From Chloroflexota bacterium (GTDB taxonomy: Bacteria; Chloroflexota; Ktedonobacteria; Ktedonobacterales; Ktedonobacteraceae): DNA of 25,613 bases. The position numbers and the translations under genes are program-made. Each line of letters starts with the position of its first letter. Positions within the stretch are counted from its first letter, which is position 1. Below the pieces are notes generated by a model. It was given only the letters and a program-made list of their open reading frames with translations. It had not been told where the DNA came from and did not search any database. Positions 7,107 through 14,790 of this stretch are shown here, one piece after another. Location: the NCBI GenBank assembly GCA_005881495.1, contig VBHI01000343.1:1-25613 (forward strand), read 5' to 3'.

Positions 7107-7925
7107 ATGCACGAACCATATCGCTTTCTTGACACGAATATACAGGATGCCGCCATGAATATGGCGATCGACGAGGCTGTCCACATCCACCACCTGCGCG
7201 GGGATGTGCCACCGACGCTGCGCGTATTTCGCTGGCAACAGCCATCAATCAGCCTCGGTCGTTTTCAAAGCGTCGAACGCGAAATCGAGAGAGAACAATG
7301 CCAGCAGCTTGGCGTGGCCCTGGTACGCCGTCCTACGGGAGGTCGTGCTGTCTATCACCGTGACGAGTTCACCTATAGTATCGTGATTAGCAAACAATAT
7401 GGTGTACCGAGCGGCGTCGTCACGGCCTATGCCTACCTGGCGCAGGGCCTGCTCGCCGCGCTGCAAAGCCTGGGAGTGCGGGCCGAGTTAAGCGATGAGC
7501 GCGTCAGCAAACACCCTTCTGCGGCCTGCTTCGCCTCCTCAACACAGGCGGATCTGACCAGCGGCGGCTTCAAACTGGTCGGCAGCGCGCAAGTGTGGAA
7601 AGATGACGCGCTCCTGCAACAGGGTTCGCTGCCGCTTGACGACCGTGCCACCGAATTTTTCTCCCTGCTGCGCTACCCTACAGAGGCAGCGCGCGCGGAG
7701 GCATTATCCTTGTACCGCGAGAAAACGAACCCGTTGCATACCTTCGCCCCCAATGCCTCGTGGGAAGACGTGGCAAGAGCCTTCCGCCATGGTTTTAGCA
7801 CGGCCTTGCAGGCAGAATTTGTGCCCGGCGATTTGAGCAAAGCTGAGTGGGAGTTGGCGCAGCAACTTGTCGAAGAGAAATATAGTAAGCTGGAATGGCG
7901 CAAGGAACGCTTGAAATTAGTGTAG
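7107..7925 (+). CDS. Lipoate-protein ligase A / LipM-type octanoyltransferase family protein
   Basis: A 272-residue member of the biotin/lipoate A/B ligase fold, which attaches lipoyl or octanoyl groups to lipoyl domains of 2-oxoacid dehydrogenases and GcvH. Visible motifs are AAMNMAIDEAV, SISLGRFQ, RRPTGGRAVYH near residues 73-83, ACF with a Cys near 141, FKLVGSAQ with the conserved Lys near 156, and LLQQGSLPL. The Cys and Lys arrangement resembles LipM (acyl-enzyme Cys) more than an ATP-using LplA, but I cannot separate the two activities by eye. It lies 12 nt after tgt, with which it is likely co-transcribed. Confidence 0.88.
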   Translation: MHEPYRFLDTNIQDAAMNMAIDEAVHIHHLRGDVPPTLRVFRWQQPSISLGRFQSVEREIEREQCQQLGVALVRRPTGGRAVYHRDEFTYSIVISKQYGVPSGVVTAYAYLAQGLLAALQSLGVRAELSDERVSKHPSAACFASSTQADLTSGGFKLVGSAQVWKDDALLQQGSLPLDDRATEFFSLLRYPTEAARAEALSLYREKTNPLHTFAPNASWEDVARAFRHGFSTALQAEFVPGDLSKAEWELAQQLVEEKYSKLEWRKERLKLV

Positions 7926-7989
7926 GCGCCCGGGCAATTCTCACCCCTGCTACATTGCACTCAATTTCGCGCCCCTCAATTGCATTTAT

Positions 7990-8012
7990 GGGGGCTTGCC
8001 CCCACCCCTGCA
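7990..8012. repeat. REP-like GC palindrome
   Basis: GGGGGC, TT, GCCCCC at 7990-8003, followed by ACCCCTGC. A closely similar unit (GGGCTTGCCCCAGCCCTGG) lies after aroF at 11081-11099. It sits between the lipoate family gene and the GlcG gene. No T-run follows, so an interspersed palindrome is more likely than a terminator. Confidence 0.5.
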
Positions 8013-8112
8013 ATACGCTATACTTGCAACAACACTTCTTCAGGTTTTATTGAGAAATTATTGGGAGACGCTTTTATACACATATGCGCCTTCGCTAAAA
8101 GGAGCAACCTGC

Positions 8113-8844
8113 GTGAACTTGTCGATAGACATTGCGCGTAAAATACTAGAAGCGAGCAAGCAGCGCGCCAGAGAGCTACGAAGTCCTGTTAGTATCGCTA
8201 TTGTCGATGCTGGCGGGCACCTTGTGCTCTTTGAAAGGATGATGTCACCGTATGGCTGGGCAACGGGCAACATCAGTATCGCGAAGGCTTGCACTGCTGT
8301 GATGTTCAATCAGTCCACAGACGCGGTCGCCCAATGGGGATCGGGCATTCCCGGTTTTGCGTCCAGTATGGCTGAGATGTCACAAGGAAAATTTATTATG
8401 GCAGCTGGTGGTTGGCCCATTCGTATCGGCGGCGCTACTATTGGGGGAATCGGCGTCAGTGGCGGCAACGCCCCTGGGAGAGATGATGAGATTGCACGAG
8501 CGGGACTGGGAGCATTAGAAGCAGCGGCGCCACCGATATCCGCACAGCCAGCGCAATCCGCGCTACCTGTCGGGTCGGCACAGCAACAGCAGCATTCACG
8601 CCCATATATGCAGCCCTCGCCTGTCTATCCATCCATGCCAGCATCCACTATGCCGTCTACTCCATTATCTCCCAGCGGTTTCCAATCACCATCTTTGGTA
8701 CCGTCATCAAATAGTAGCGATTCATATCCAGAGGAAAGCGTCAGCACGCATTATCTCACTCCTGAGCAGCAACAAGAAGACAATTCGATGAATGACCAGG
8801 CAAACGTACAATTGAACGAAAACCGTTCTGGAGGACAACAATGA
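8113..8844 (+). CDS. GlcG/HbpS-family protein with long Pro/Ser/Gln-rich tail
   Basis: The first roughly 140 residues form a GlcG/HbpS domain (PF03928-type): ARKILEASKQRARELRSPVSIAIVDAGGHLVLFERM, SIAKACTAVMF and IGGIGVSGGNAPGRDDEIARAG. Relatives bind haem or cobalamin or sit in glycolate/diol clusters; the role here is unknown. I choose the GTG at 8113 because AAAAGGAG lies 8 nt upstream and the domain starts immediately after; the ATG at 7996 would add residues unlike the family. The last roughly 100 residues are low-complexity (Pro, Ser, Gln, Met), probably disordered, and unusual for the family. The stop overlaps the next gene's start (ATGA), so the two are translationally coupled. Confidence 0.85.
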   Translation: MNLSIDIARKILEASKQRARELRSPVSIAIVDAGGHLVLFERMMSPYGWATGNISIAKACTAVMFNQSTDAVAQWGSGIPGFASSMAEMSQGKFIMAAGGWPIRIGGATIGGIGVSGGNAPGRDDEIARAGLGALEAAAPPISAQPAQSALPVGSAQQQQHSRPYMQPSPVYPSMPASTMPSTPLSPSGFQSPSLVPSSNSSDSYPEESVSTHYLTPEQQQEDNSMNDQANVQLNENRSGGQQ

Positions 8845-9665
8845 CACAGGATTCTGACCGTCAATCTTCTTCTAGTAACAGGCGCTCCGCCCGTACCAGT
8901 CGGAACCGCCCTGTGCTTGTAACCTCGCAAGAAGGTGAGGGGACTGAAGAGGCGAACAAAGAGGAAGCTTCTCCCACGCTCAAGCAAAGCCAGCCTGAAA
9001 TGGAGGCGGGAAACGCTCCTATTGCACCACCTAAACGCAGGATGCCCGCTTTCTTCTCCACTGTAGGCAAGCGGACACATACAGAGGAGCCGAAAGAAGT
9101 TGATCAAGCGCAGGCCAGGATAGCCCGCGCGACACGCAGCAAAGTATCTCCCGCGAAGACGTCAAGCGAAGACAAAAAAGAACAGCAGCCAGAAGTAAAG
9201 AAGGCGCCTGCCAGCAGAAGCGCCGCGGCAAGCAGGCCAGCCAGTCCCTTTAAGACAAAATACCTGATTGGAATAGGCCTTTACCTGCTCGCTGCAAATT
9301 TCATCGGCGCCCTAGAGACGCAGTTCCTGCGTGCATACAATCTCGACTTCGTTCTGACTCAATTTTCTTTCCTCGGCAGCAAAATAGTTGTCAGCACGTC
9401 GACGGTGGTGTTCCTTGCGACCCTGGTGATCATCCTGGTAGCGCTGGCCCGCTTCGACCTGATTCCCCGCAATTTCAGCGCCATTATGGGCGGAAAGCCT
9501 ACTTCCCAGCAAAACAGTCGCGGCAGTAGTTCATCCGGTAAGAACCAGGGGTCAAGCGAAGGCGGCAGGAATATTCCCCCCACGATGAAACAAGGCGTGA
9601 AGGGCGAGAATGACGACCTGTACCAGGAATACCGTGCCAACCAGAAACGCGCGAAAAAGAAGTAA
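8841..9665 (+). CDS. Hypothetical membrane protein with charged disordered N-terminus
   Basis: A 274-residue protein I do not recognise. Residues 1-135 are charged and Ser/Lys/Glu/Pro-rich, likely disordered and cytoplasmic. Two hydrophobic helices follow, about 140-160 (YLIGIGLYLLAANFIGAL) and 180-208 (STSTVVFLATLVIILVALARF), then a Ser/Gly/Lys-rich tail ending in RAKKK. It overlaps the GlcG-family gene by four bases, which argues for a joint function, perhaps with the two disordered regions interacting. A GGAGG ribosome binding site lies within the end of the upstream gene. No signal peptide or catalytic motif is visible. Confidence 0.75.
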   Translation: MTQDSDRQSSSSNRRSARTSRNRPVLVTSQEGEGTEEANKEEASPTLKQSQPEMEAGNAPIAPPKRRMPAFFSTVGKRTHTEEPKEVDQAQARIARATRSKVSPAKTSSEDKKEQQPEVKKAPASRSAAASRPASPFKTKYLIGIGLYLLAANFIGALETQFLRAYNLDFVLTQFSFLGSKIVVSTSTVVFLATLVIILVALARFDLIPRNFSAIMGGKPTSQQNSRGSSSSGKNQGSSEGGRNIPPTMKQGVKGENDDLYQEYRANQKRAKKK

Positions 9666-9690
9666 TATATCATGCTTTAGTAGTAAACCC

Positions 9691-9720
9691 TTGACACAAC
9701 AATACAATTCACCCTATAAT
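9691..9720 (+). promoter_or_regulatory. Strong sigma70-type promoter of the aroF leader
   Basis: Perfect consensus hexamers, TTGACA at 9691-9696 and TATAAT at 9715-9720, with an 18-bp spacer. Transcription should start near 9727, giving a leader of roughly 260 nt before aroF. Confidence 0.85.
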
Positions 9721-9761
9721 CAAAGCAGACAACGAAAACAGCCGTTGTCAAAAAAAATTGG

Positions 9762-9845
9762 ATGAATAGAATGCTCAGCGACCGTACGATCATACACGCA
9801 AACACTCAATACGGTTTTTACTATTGGTTTAGCCCTCCAGCATGA
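9762..9845 (+). CDS. Aromatic-rich leader peptide of aroF (27 residues)
   Basis: A short frame from ATG 9762 to TGA 9843-9845 encodes 27 residues ending in a cluster YGFYYWF followed by SPPA. Codons 17-23 therefore contain two Phe, three Tyr and one Trp out of seven. A second in-frame ATG lies at 9771. It sits between a consensus promoter and an intrinsic terminator, directly upstream of DAHP synthase, the first step of aromatic amino acid synthesis. This is the classic layout of ribosome-mediated attenuation. The ribosome binding site is weak (TTGG just before the ATG), which is the main doubt. Confidence 0.7.
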   Translation: MNRMLSDRTIIHANTQYGFYYWFSPPA

Positions 9846-9890
9846 TGGTGGGCCCTTTGGGCTGTGCAAAAACATTCACCAGCATGCTGG
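9837..9890 (+). promoter_or_regulatory. Leader hairpin overlapping the leader-peptide stop codon
   Basis: CCAGCATGATGGTG (9837-9850) pairs with CACCAGCATGCTGG (9877-9890) at 13 of 14 positions, with an inner GCCC-TTT-GGGC helix at 9852-9862. The leader stop codon at 9843-9845 is inside the 5' arm, so a terminating ribosome would block this hairpin. The 3' arm contains the self-complementary CCAGCATGCTGG just before the terminator. Confidence 0.6.
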
Positions 9891-9893
9891 ACG

Positions 9894-9920
9894 AGCAGAG
9901 GATAATACCTCTGCTTTTTT
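9894..9920 (+). terminator. Intrinsic terminator in the aroF leader
   Basis: GCAGAGG (9895-9901), loop ATAATA, CCTCTGC (9908-9914), then an uninterrupted run of T (9915-9920). It lies after the promoter and leader peptide and 65 bp before the aroF start, so it must act as a conditional stop. Confidence 0.85.
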
Positions 9921-9985
9921 GTTACTTTCTTTTGGTTCTTATTGTTTCTTAATTCGTAGTAGGAAGACAGAGAGGACTCTTTCAG

Positions 9986-11068
9986 ATGATTATCAGTATT
10001 CGCAGTCAGGCCGGCAGCGAAGAACGCGCCCAGTTACTGGCTTTGCTGGGTCGAGTGACGCGGCACCAACAGCCAATTACGCCCACCTCTATCGATGGGC
10101 GCGAGGTCATCACGCTAGATGGCAGCCATGTAGATGCCCAGGCCAGCGCCCTCCTGCGGCAGCAAGGGGCGGTTGAGGGCGTCATGCATGTGAAGACTCC
10201 CTACAAGCTGGTCAATAGAAGCTTCAAGCCGCAGGGGAGCAGTTTCCTCCTCGGCTCTCTCTCCAGTGGGAAAGCCGTGACCATTGGCCCCGATACACAT
10301 GGGGTCACCTCGCCAGTGATTATTGCGGGGCCGTGCGCTGTTGAAAACCGCGAGCAGTTGCTTACCACAGCCAGAGCTGTCAAGGCAGCAGGTGCACAGG
10401 TGTTGCGCGGCGGAGCCTTCAAACCGCGTACCTCCCCCTACCAGTTCCAGGGACTTGGTCTCGAAGGGCTGCAGCTACTGGCGGAAGCCCGGGAAATAAC
10501 GGGGCTGCCGGTGATTACTGAAGTGATGGAGCCGGGGTTGGTAGAAACGGTGGCAGAATACGCCGACATCTTGCAGATAGGCAGCCGCAATATGCAGAAC
10601 TTCCCTCTCTTATTGGCGGCGGGTCGCAACAGTCATAGGCGCCCTGTGATGCTCAAACGCGGGCTGTCAGCCACCATCGACGAGTGGTTGCTGGCCGCGG
10701 AGTACATTGTCTCGACAGGAAATCCCAATGTCATTCTCTGCGAACGAGGCATCCGCGGCTTTGATCCACAGACGCGCAACGTGCTTGATCTCTCCTGTGT
10801 GCCGTTGCTTCACGAATTGACGCACCTCCCCGTGATTGTCGATCCCAGCCATGCCACAGGCCGGCGCGAGCTAGTCCCCACCATGTCACGTGCATCCATC
10901 GCCGCAGGAGCCGATGGTCTCATCCTCGAAGTACATCCCGACCCCGACAGCGCGCTCTGCGATGGCCGCCAATCAATCACCGGTGAACACCTGCGCTCCA
11001 TCGTACGCGATGCTCGGCTGATAGCCCAGATGATCAATGGAAAGGCGGAAGTCACGTGTGTAGCCTGA
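9986..11068 (+). CDS. aroF: 3-deoxy-7-phosphoheptulonate synthase (DAHP synthase)
   Basis: Condenses phosphoenolpyruvate with erythrose 4-phosphate, the entry step of the shikimate pathway. The 360-residue protein has the type I-beta layout: an N-terminal ferredoxin-like domain (about residues 1-70, [10 protein letters not shown] onward) that usually binds aromatic effectors, then the barrel with [51 protein letters not shown] and [16 protein letters not shown], which includes the metal and substrate residues. The ATG at 9986 follows AGAGG at about 10 nt. Expression is probably controlled by the leader peptide and terminator just upstream, adding a transcriptional control to the allosteric one. 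No other aromatic gene adjoins it. Confidence 0.95.
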   Translation: MIISIRSQAGSEERAQLLALLGRVTRHQQPITPTSIDGREVITLDGSHVDAQASALLRQQGAVEGVMHVKTPYKLVNRSFKPQGSSFLLGSLSSGKAVTIGPDTHGVTSPVIIAGPCAVENREQLLTTARAVKAAGAQVLRGGAFKPRTSPYQFQGLGLEGLQLLAEAREITGLPVITEVMEPGLVETVAEYADILQIGSRNMQNFPLLLAAGRNSHRRPVMLKRGLSATIDEWLLAAEYIVSTGNPNVILCERGIRGFDPQTRNVLDLSCVPLLHELTHLPVIVDPSHATGRRELVPTMSRASIAAGADGLILEVHPDPDSALCDGRQSITGEHLRSIVRDARLIAQMINGKAEVTCVA

Positions 11069-11070
11069 AA

Positions 11071-11100
11071 TGTAGGGACCGGGCTTGCCCCAGCCCTGGT
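11071..11100. repeat. REP-like GC palindrome after aroF
   Basis: GTAGGGACC followed by GGGC-TT-GCCC and CAGCCCTGG. It is close in sequence to the unit at 7990-8012 and of the same general type as those at 13045-13075 and 24540-24580. No T-run follows. Confidence 0.45.
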
Positions 11101-11148
11101 TGACCTTACCCTGCAAAGCTCGCTTTGATATATATCCACAATTTCATC

Positions 11149-11177
11149 TCGACTCGTCTGGTGTTATATGTTATACT
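11149..11177 (+). promoter_or_regulatory. Possible promoter for the ANTAR regulator
   Basis: TCGACT (11149-11154) and TATACT (11172-11177), spaced by 17 bp, about 100 bp upstream of the gene. The -10 is good and the -35 is poor. Confidence 0.35.
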
Positions 11178-11278
11178 CTTCGTATCTAAGCACCCGGGCG
11201 TGAAGTGATGGCTGTGGTTAGTGGTTACATTGAGAGTGCGACCAGGGGGCTGGATAAGGATTAGACGAGGTGATTGAG

Positions 11279-11851
11279 ATGCCAACAAGAGTTATTATCG
11301 CTGACGACGAAACAATTCAGCGAATGGATCTTAAAGATGTACTGACCAAGCAGGGCTATCTTGTAGTAGGCGAAGCGGGCGATGGACTGAGTGCCGTCAA
11401 CCTCGCGCGCGAGTTACGGCCGGACCTGGTCATTATGGATATCAGAATGCCTGATATGGACGGTATCGCCGCCGCGGAGACGCTCACCCAGGAGAAGATT
11501 GCGCCAGTATTGTTGCTCACCGCCTTTGGCGACTTACCGCTAGTTGAACGCGCTAAAGAGGCCGGTGTGGTGAACTATATTGTGAAGCCACTACGAGAGA
11601 GCGAAGTTACTCCTGCTATTGAAGTGGCCCTGGCTCGCTATAATGAATTCCGCGCACTCGAGGAGAAGACGCGTACTCTCAGTGAACAATTGGAGACACG
11701 TAAAATTGTGGAGCGGGCCAAAGGTCTCCTGATGGAAAAGCAGGGGCTGAGCGAGCAGGAAGCCTTCCGTAAGATTCAGAAGGCCAGTATGAACAACCGC
11801 AAATCCATGCGCGAGGTAGCTGAAGCGATTCTGTTGACCAATGAAATGTAA
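11279..11851 (+). CDS. ANTAR-domain response regulator (transcription antiterminator)
   Basis: An N-terminal receiver domain (about residues 1-120) has the acidic pair in IIADDE, the phospho-acceptor Asp in VIMDIRMPD, the Thr of LLLTAFG and the Lys of IVKPL. A coiled-coil linker and a C-terminal ANTAR domain follow (about 130-190: KIVERAKGLLMEKQGLSEQEAF, then NNRKSMREVAEAIL). Such proteins bind paired hexaloop RNA hairpins and prevent termination. The ATG at 11279 has GAGG 8 nt upstream; a GTG at 11270 would add three residues and is possible. No histidine kinase gene is nearby. The hairpin just after the gene has a loop that fits the ANTAR target pattern (see findings). Confidence 0.92.
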   Translation: MPTRVIIADDETIQRMDLKDVLTKQGYLVVGEAGDGLSAVNLARELRPDLVIMDIRMPDMDGIAAAETLTQEKIAPVLLLTAFGDLPLVERAKEAGVVNYIVKPLRESEVTPAIEVALARYNEFRALEEKTRTLSEQLETRKIVERAKGLLMEKQGLSEQEAFRKIQKASMNNRKSMREVAEAILLTNEM

Positions 11852-11857
11852 AAATGA

Positions 11858-11881
11858 CGCGGCAATGAAGCCGCGCTTTTT
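11858..11881 (+). terminator. Intrinsic terminator after the ANTAR gene
   Basis: CGCGGC (11858-11863), hexaloop AATGAA, GCCGCG (11870-11875), then CTTTTT. It separates the ANTAR gene from the RicT-like gene, whose start is only 28 bp further on. Confidence 0.8.
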
Positions 11882-11908
11882 CTATGACCAGTAAAGATAA
11901 TATAAGTC

Positions 11909-12982
11909 ATGGTATCAGCAACACTTAGCGAGAACGTTGTTACCATCACCGGTGTTCGTTTTCGTCCTGCCGGACGTATTTATTACTTTGACCCGCAGGG
12001 ACAGTCGTATAACACAGGCCAATTTGTAATTGTTGAGACTGTGCGAGGGACAGAAGCCGGACGCGTAGTTATTGCGTCGAAGAAGATGGCTGAGAAGGAC
12101 CTCAGTGATCCGCTCAAGCCGGTATTGCGCCTGGCTACCGAAGACGAATTGCGTTTGATGCTCTCGTTCAAAAGCAAAGAGAAGGAGGCCCTTGTTAAGT
12201 GTGCAGAGCGGGTGACACAACACGCGCTGCCCATGAAGCTGGTAGAGGCCGAATACACCTTTGATGGCAGCCGTCTGACCTTTTATTTTACGGCTGATGA
12301 ACGAGTTGACTTTCGCGCGCTGGTGCGTGATCTGGCGGCGACCTTTCGTACACGTATCGAGCTGCGCCAGATCGGGGCACGCGACCAGGCCAAGCTGCAA
12401 GGAGGGCTGGGACCATGCGGTAAAACCCTCTGTTGTAGCTCGTGGATTGCTGACTTTGGCGTTATCTCAATCAAGATGGCGAAGGAGCAGGGCTTACCCC
12501 TGAATCCTGCAAAGATCTCGGGGGTCTGCGGCCGCCTGTTATGTTGTCTCTCCTATGAGAACGACAACTACATCCAGGCGAAGCAATCGATGCCACAGAT
12601 TGGCGCGATGCTCAACACGCCCAGCGGCCCTGGGAAAGTGGTCTCGGTCAATGTACCGCAGGAGTCGGTCGCGGTCATGCTGGAGAGCGGCGTCACTATC
12701 CACATACCGGTAAACCAATCCTCGGGGCCAGTAGCGCAGCTTGTAGAGCAAAAAATCGAGAGCAAGGGTGGCTGCGGGAGTTGTCGTCTCAACAAAAGCG
12801 GAGGCGGGAACGGGGGAAGTGGCTGCGGGAGTTGCAGTCTCAACAAAAGCGGAGGCGGCGAGAGCGGGGGGAGCGGGGGGAGTGGCTGCAGTTGCGGCAG
12901 CGGTGGAGGTGGTTGCGGCAGCGGGAGTTGTGGTACAAAAAGCGGGAGTTGTAGCACATGCGGCGTAAAAAGAACCATGTAA
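11909..12982 (+). CDS. ricT: RicT/YaaT-like PSP1-domain protein with Cys/Gly-rich tail
   Basis: A PSP1-domain protein like Bacillus RicT (YaaT), part of the Y-complex that carries [4Fe-4S] clusters and influences RNase Y activity. It shows the N-terminal VRFRPAGRIYYFD, then YTFDGSRLTFYFTADERVDFR and the cluster motifs GPCGKTLCCSSW (about 167-178) and GVCGRLLCCLSYE (about 204-216). After the domain, from about residue 286, comes a roughly 70-residue tail of Gly, Ser and many Cys with two CGSC-x-LNKSGGG units. The tail is not part of the usual family. The ribosome binding site before the ATG at 11909 is poor. The ANTAR gene's terminator lies directly upstream, so readthrough control is possible. 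Confidence 0.88.
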   Translation: MVSATLSENVVTITGVRFRPAGRIYYFDPQGQSYNTGQFVIVETVRGTEAGRVVIASKKMAEKDLSDPLKPVLRLATEDELRLMLSFKSKEKEALVKCAERVTQHALPMKLVEAEYTFDGSRLTFYFTADERVDFRALVRDLAATFRTRIELRQIGARDQAKLQGGLGPCGKTLCCSSWIADFGVISIKMAKEQGLPLNPAKISGVCGRLLCCLSYENDNYIQAKQSMPQIGAMLNTPSGPGKVVSVNVPQESVAVMLESGVTIHIPVNQSSGPVAQLVEQKIESKGGCGSCRLNKSGGGNGGSGCGSCSLNKSGGGESGGSGGSGCSCGSGGGGCGSGSCGTKSGSCSTCGVKRTM

Positions 12983-13044
12983 TACGCACCAGGTTAAACC
13001 AAAAACCAGGGATCGAAATCACCATGCTACACCAGGCTCGTCTA

Positions 13045-13075
13045 TAGGAGGGGCGAACCTAGCGATCGCCCTGAA
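13045..13075. repeat. REP-like GC palindrome
   Basis: TAGGAGGGGCGAACC followed by TAGCGATCGCCCTGAAG. The core GGGCGA (13051-13056) pairs with TCGCCC (13066-13071). It resembles the nuoC-nuoD unit at 24540-24580 read on the minus strand (GTAGGGGCGACC type). Confidence 0.45.
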
Positions 13076-13115
13076 GCCCTGGAGCTTTGATGATGAGAGG
13101 GAGGAAGCTCAATTT

Positions 13116-14717
13116 ATGTCGCCAGATAGCCAGGAATCCAAAGGCACGTGGCAGGGACCCAGTTTGCACTGGGAGGGACAACCAAACGAGGTGACGCCTC
13201 CCCTCTCCTACGAGCAGGATGAAGCGGAAGAGGTCAATTCCGACCAATTAATAGTTTCAGCGGGTGAGGATCGCGGAACGGGTGATTTGCAAGACTCAAG
13301 TTTAAGATTTGAGCAACTGAAAAAATTTGGGCAACAAATCTCACCCTTCATCACCCCACTGCTTTTTGGTGGTATCACCTTTTTATTTCTCCAACCGTTG
13401 ATGCGCAGCGGCCAGTTCTATCTCCACGCGGATCGCCTCTGGCCTGTTGGTCTCGTCATCGTTGCCGCCATGATATTGCAAGGAACTATGCTCTTCTACG
13501 CCGGTACGAACAACGCCTACTGGACACTTGGTCTTGTTGGAGGCTTCTTCCTCTTCCTTCTCGTGGGTTGTTTCACTCTCTTTGGACCTGCCCCCACGCT
13601 GGGCCTGCTGATCGTACTGCTCATTGCCAGCATAGTCGCAGCTCGTTTCGCTACTCACCCGGTCGCCGAAGGTTCCGTCGAAATCATTTATTCTTTCGGC
13701 AAATACAGCCGCACCCTCTTCCCTGGCCTGAATTTCATGCTTCCCTGGGAGAAGGTTACTGCTCACCTGCAAACAAAAGAACGAACGTGGATCTGCCCTG
13801 AGCAGGCAGCCCCCATTGCCCCCGACGAAGATGTGCATCTCAAAGCCATGATCTCCTACCAATTGATGCCGGAGGACGCTCACCTGGCCGTACTCCAGGT
13901 TGAAAAATGGGAGGAGAGTCTGCAAGAGCTTTTCAAGACCATCCTTCAGTCCACCGTTGCCCACCTCACTCCAGACGACTTTCTTACCTGGTCAGACAGA
14001 TTCCGCTTACACCAGAGCAGTCCTGGCGGTTTGATGCTCAACCATCCGGATAAAGAGAATGCGGCGCATTGGGGGCACATCAACCTTCACCTGACGCAGC
14101 AGATGCAGGATCATGTTGCGCCCTGGGGAGTACAGATGAATTGGGTGCACATCCGCGATATCACCCTCACACCTCGCGCAATTGCCCCGGTCGTTACTGA
14201 TGCCAACATTTTGATGAGAGCGGGGGCTGCGACAACACCACCAGTTCAAGGGCAGGCTCAACCCTCGCCATTGAATATGGCATCGAGCACCGCCGGAAGG
14301 GCGACGGTACCACCTGTCATGGGCAACCGGGTTCCTCCGGTCGTCAACAAACCGGCTGCAGAACCTCGCCCGGCTGCCGCAGCAAGAACGAAACCTCCGA
14401 GTGAAGAGGTATTAAAGAACGCCTACAAACAGATACAAAACGGCTCGATTACGTCTCCAGAGGCCATTCGTTCTATCGCGGCAGGTTTTCAAGCCATCGC
14501 CGACGATCCCGAAGCTAACAAAAATGCCAGCTTCGATGCTGCCTTAGCCGCGCAAACCTTATATGAACGGGCTAACCTGTATGAAGCTCAAGCCAGTGCT
14601 GCTTCTCCAGTGACTCCTCCCGTGAGCGCTAGCAAAGCATATCGTGAAGATGTACCTACTCAGTCTGGCTGGTCGTACCGCACTTCCAGCGATGATAATA
14701 TGCTGGCTGGAGGGTAA
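13116..14717 (+). CDS. Multi-pass membrane protein with SPFH/band 7 domain
   Basis: A 533-residue protein. An acidic N-terminus of about 70 residues is followed by four hydrophobic helices (about residues 75-96, 107-129, 134-157 and 160-178). An SPFH/prohibitin-type region comes next (about 183-370) with VEIIYSFGKYSRTLFPGLNFMLP, YQLMPEDAHLAVLQV and a C-terminal WGVQMNWVHIRDITL, the place where band 7 proteins carry their conserved alternating strand. A Pro/Ala-rich linker and a helical tail (about 428-490) end the protein. SPFH proteins scaffold membrane microdomains; a specific role cannot be inferred here. The four N-terminal helices are more than usual for the family. GGGAGGA lies 10 nt before the ATG. 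Confidence 0.8.
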   Translation: MSPDSQESKGTWQGPSLHWEGQPNEVTPPLSYEQDEAEEVNSDQLIVSAGEDRGTGDLQDSSLRFEQLKKFGQQISPFITPLLFGGITFLFLQPLMRSGQFYLHADRLWPVGLVIVAAMILQGTMLFYAGTNNAYWTLGLVGGFFLFLLVGCFTLFGPAPTLGLLIVLLIASIVAARFATHPVAEGSVEIIYSFGKYSRTLFPGLNFMLPWEKVTAHLQTKERTWICPEQAAPIAPDEDVHLKAMISYQLMPEDAHLAVLQVEKWEESLQELFKTILQSTVAHLTPDDFLTWSDRFRLHQSSPGGLMLNHPDKENAAHWGHINLHLTQQMQDHVAPWGVQMNWVHIRDITLTPRAIAPVVTDANILMRAGAATTPPVQGQAQPSPLNMASSTAGRATVPPVMGNRVPPVVNKPAAEPRPAAAARTKPPSEEVLKNAYKQIQNGSITSPEAIRSIAAGFQAIADDPEANKNASFDAALAAQTLYERANLYEAQASAASPVTPPVSASKAYREDVPTQSGWSYRTSSDDNMLAGG

Positions 14718-14729
14718 CATTGCATTAAT

Positions 14730-14778
14730 AAACGAGATGAGATCCTGCCGCTATGTTCGACAGGGTCTCATCTCGTTT
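14730..14778. terminator. Bidirectional hairpin terminator between convergent genes
   Basis: An 18-bp stem with one G-U pair (AAACGAGATGAGATCCTG with CAGGGTCTCATCTCGTTT) and a 13-nt loop. It lies between the SPFH gene (plus) and the rhodanese gene (minus). The T-runs on both sides are short, so efficiency is uncertain. Confidence 0.65.
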
Positions 14779-14790
14779 ACGAAAAAACGA

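Noticed and set aside
12568..12978. 136-residue minus-strand ORF rich in Pro and Leu
   Set aside because: Antisense shadow of the Gly/Cys-rich tail of the RicT-like gene.
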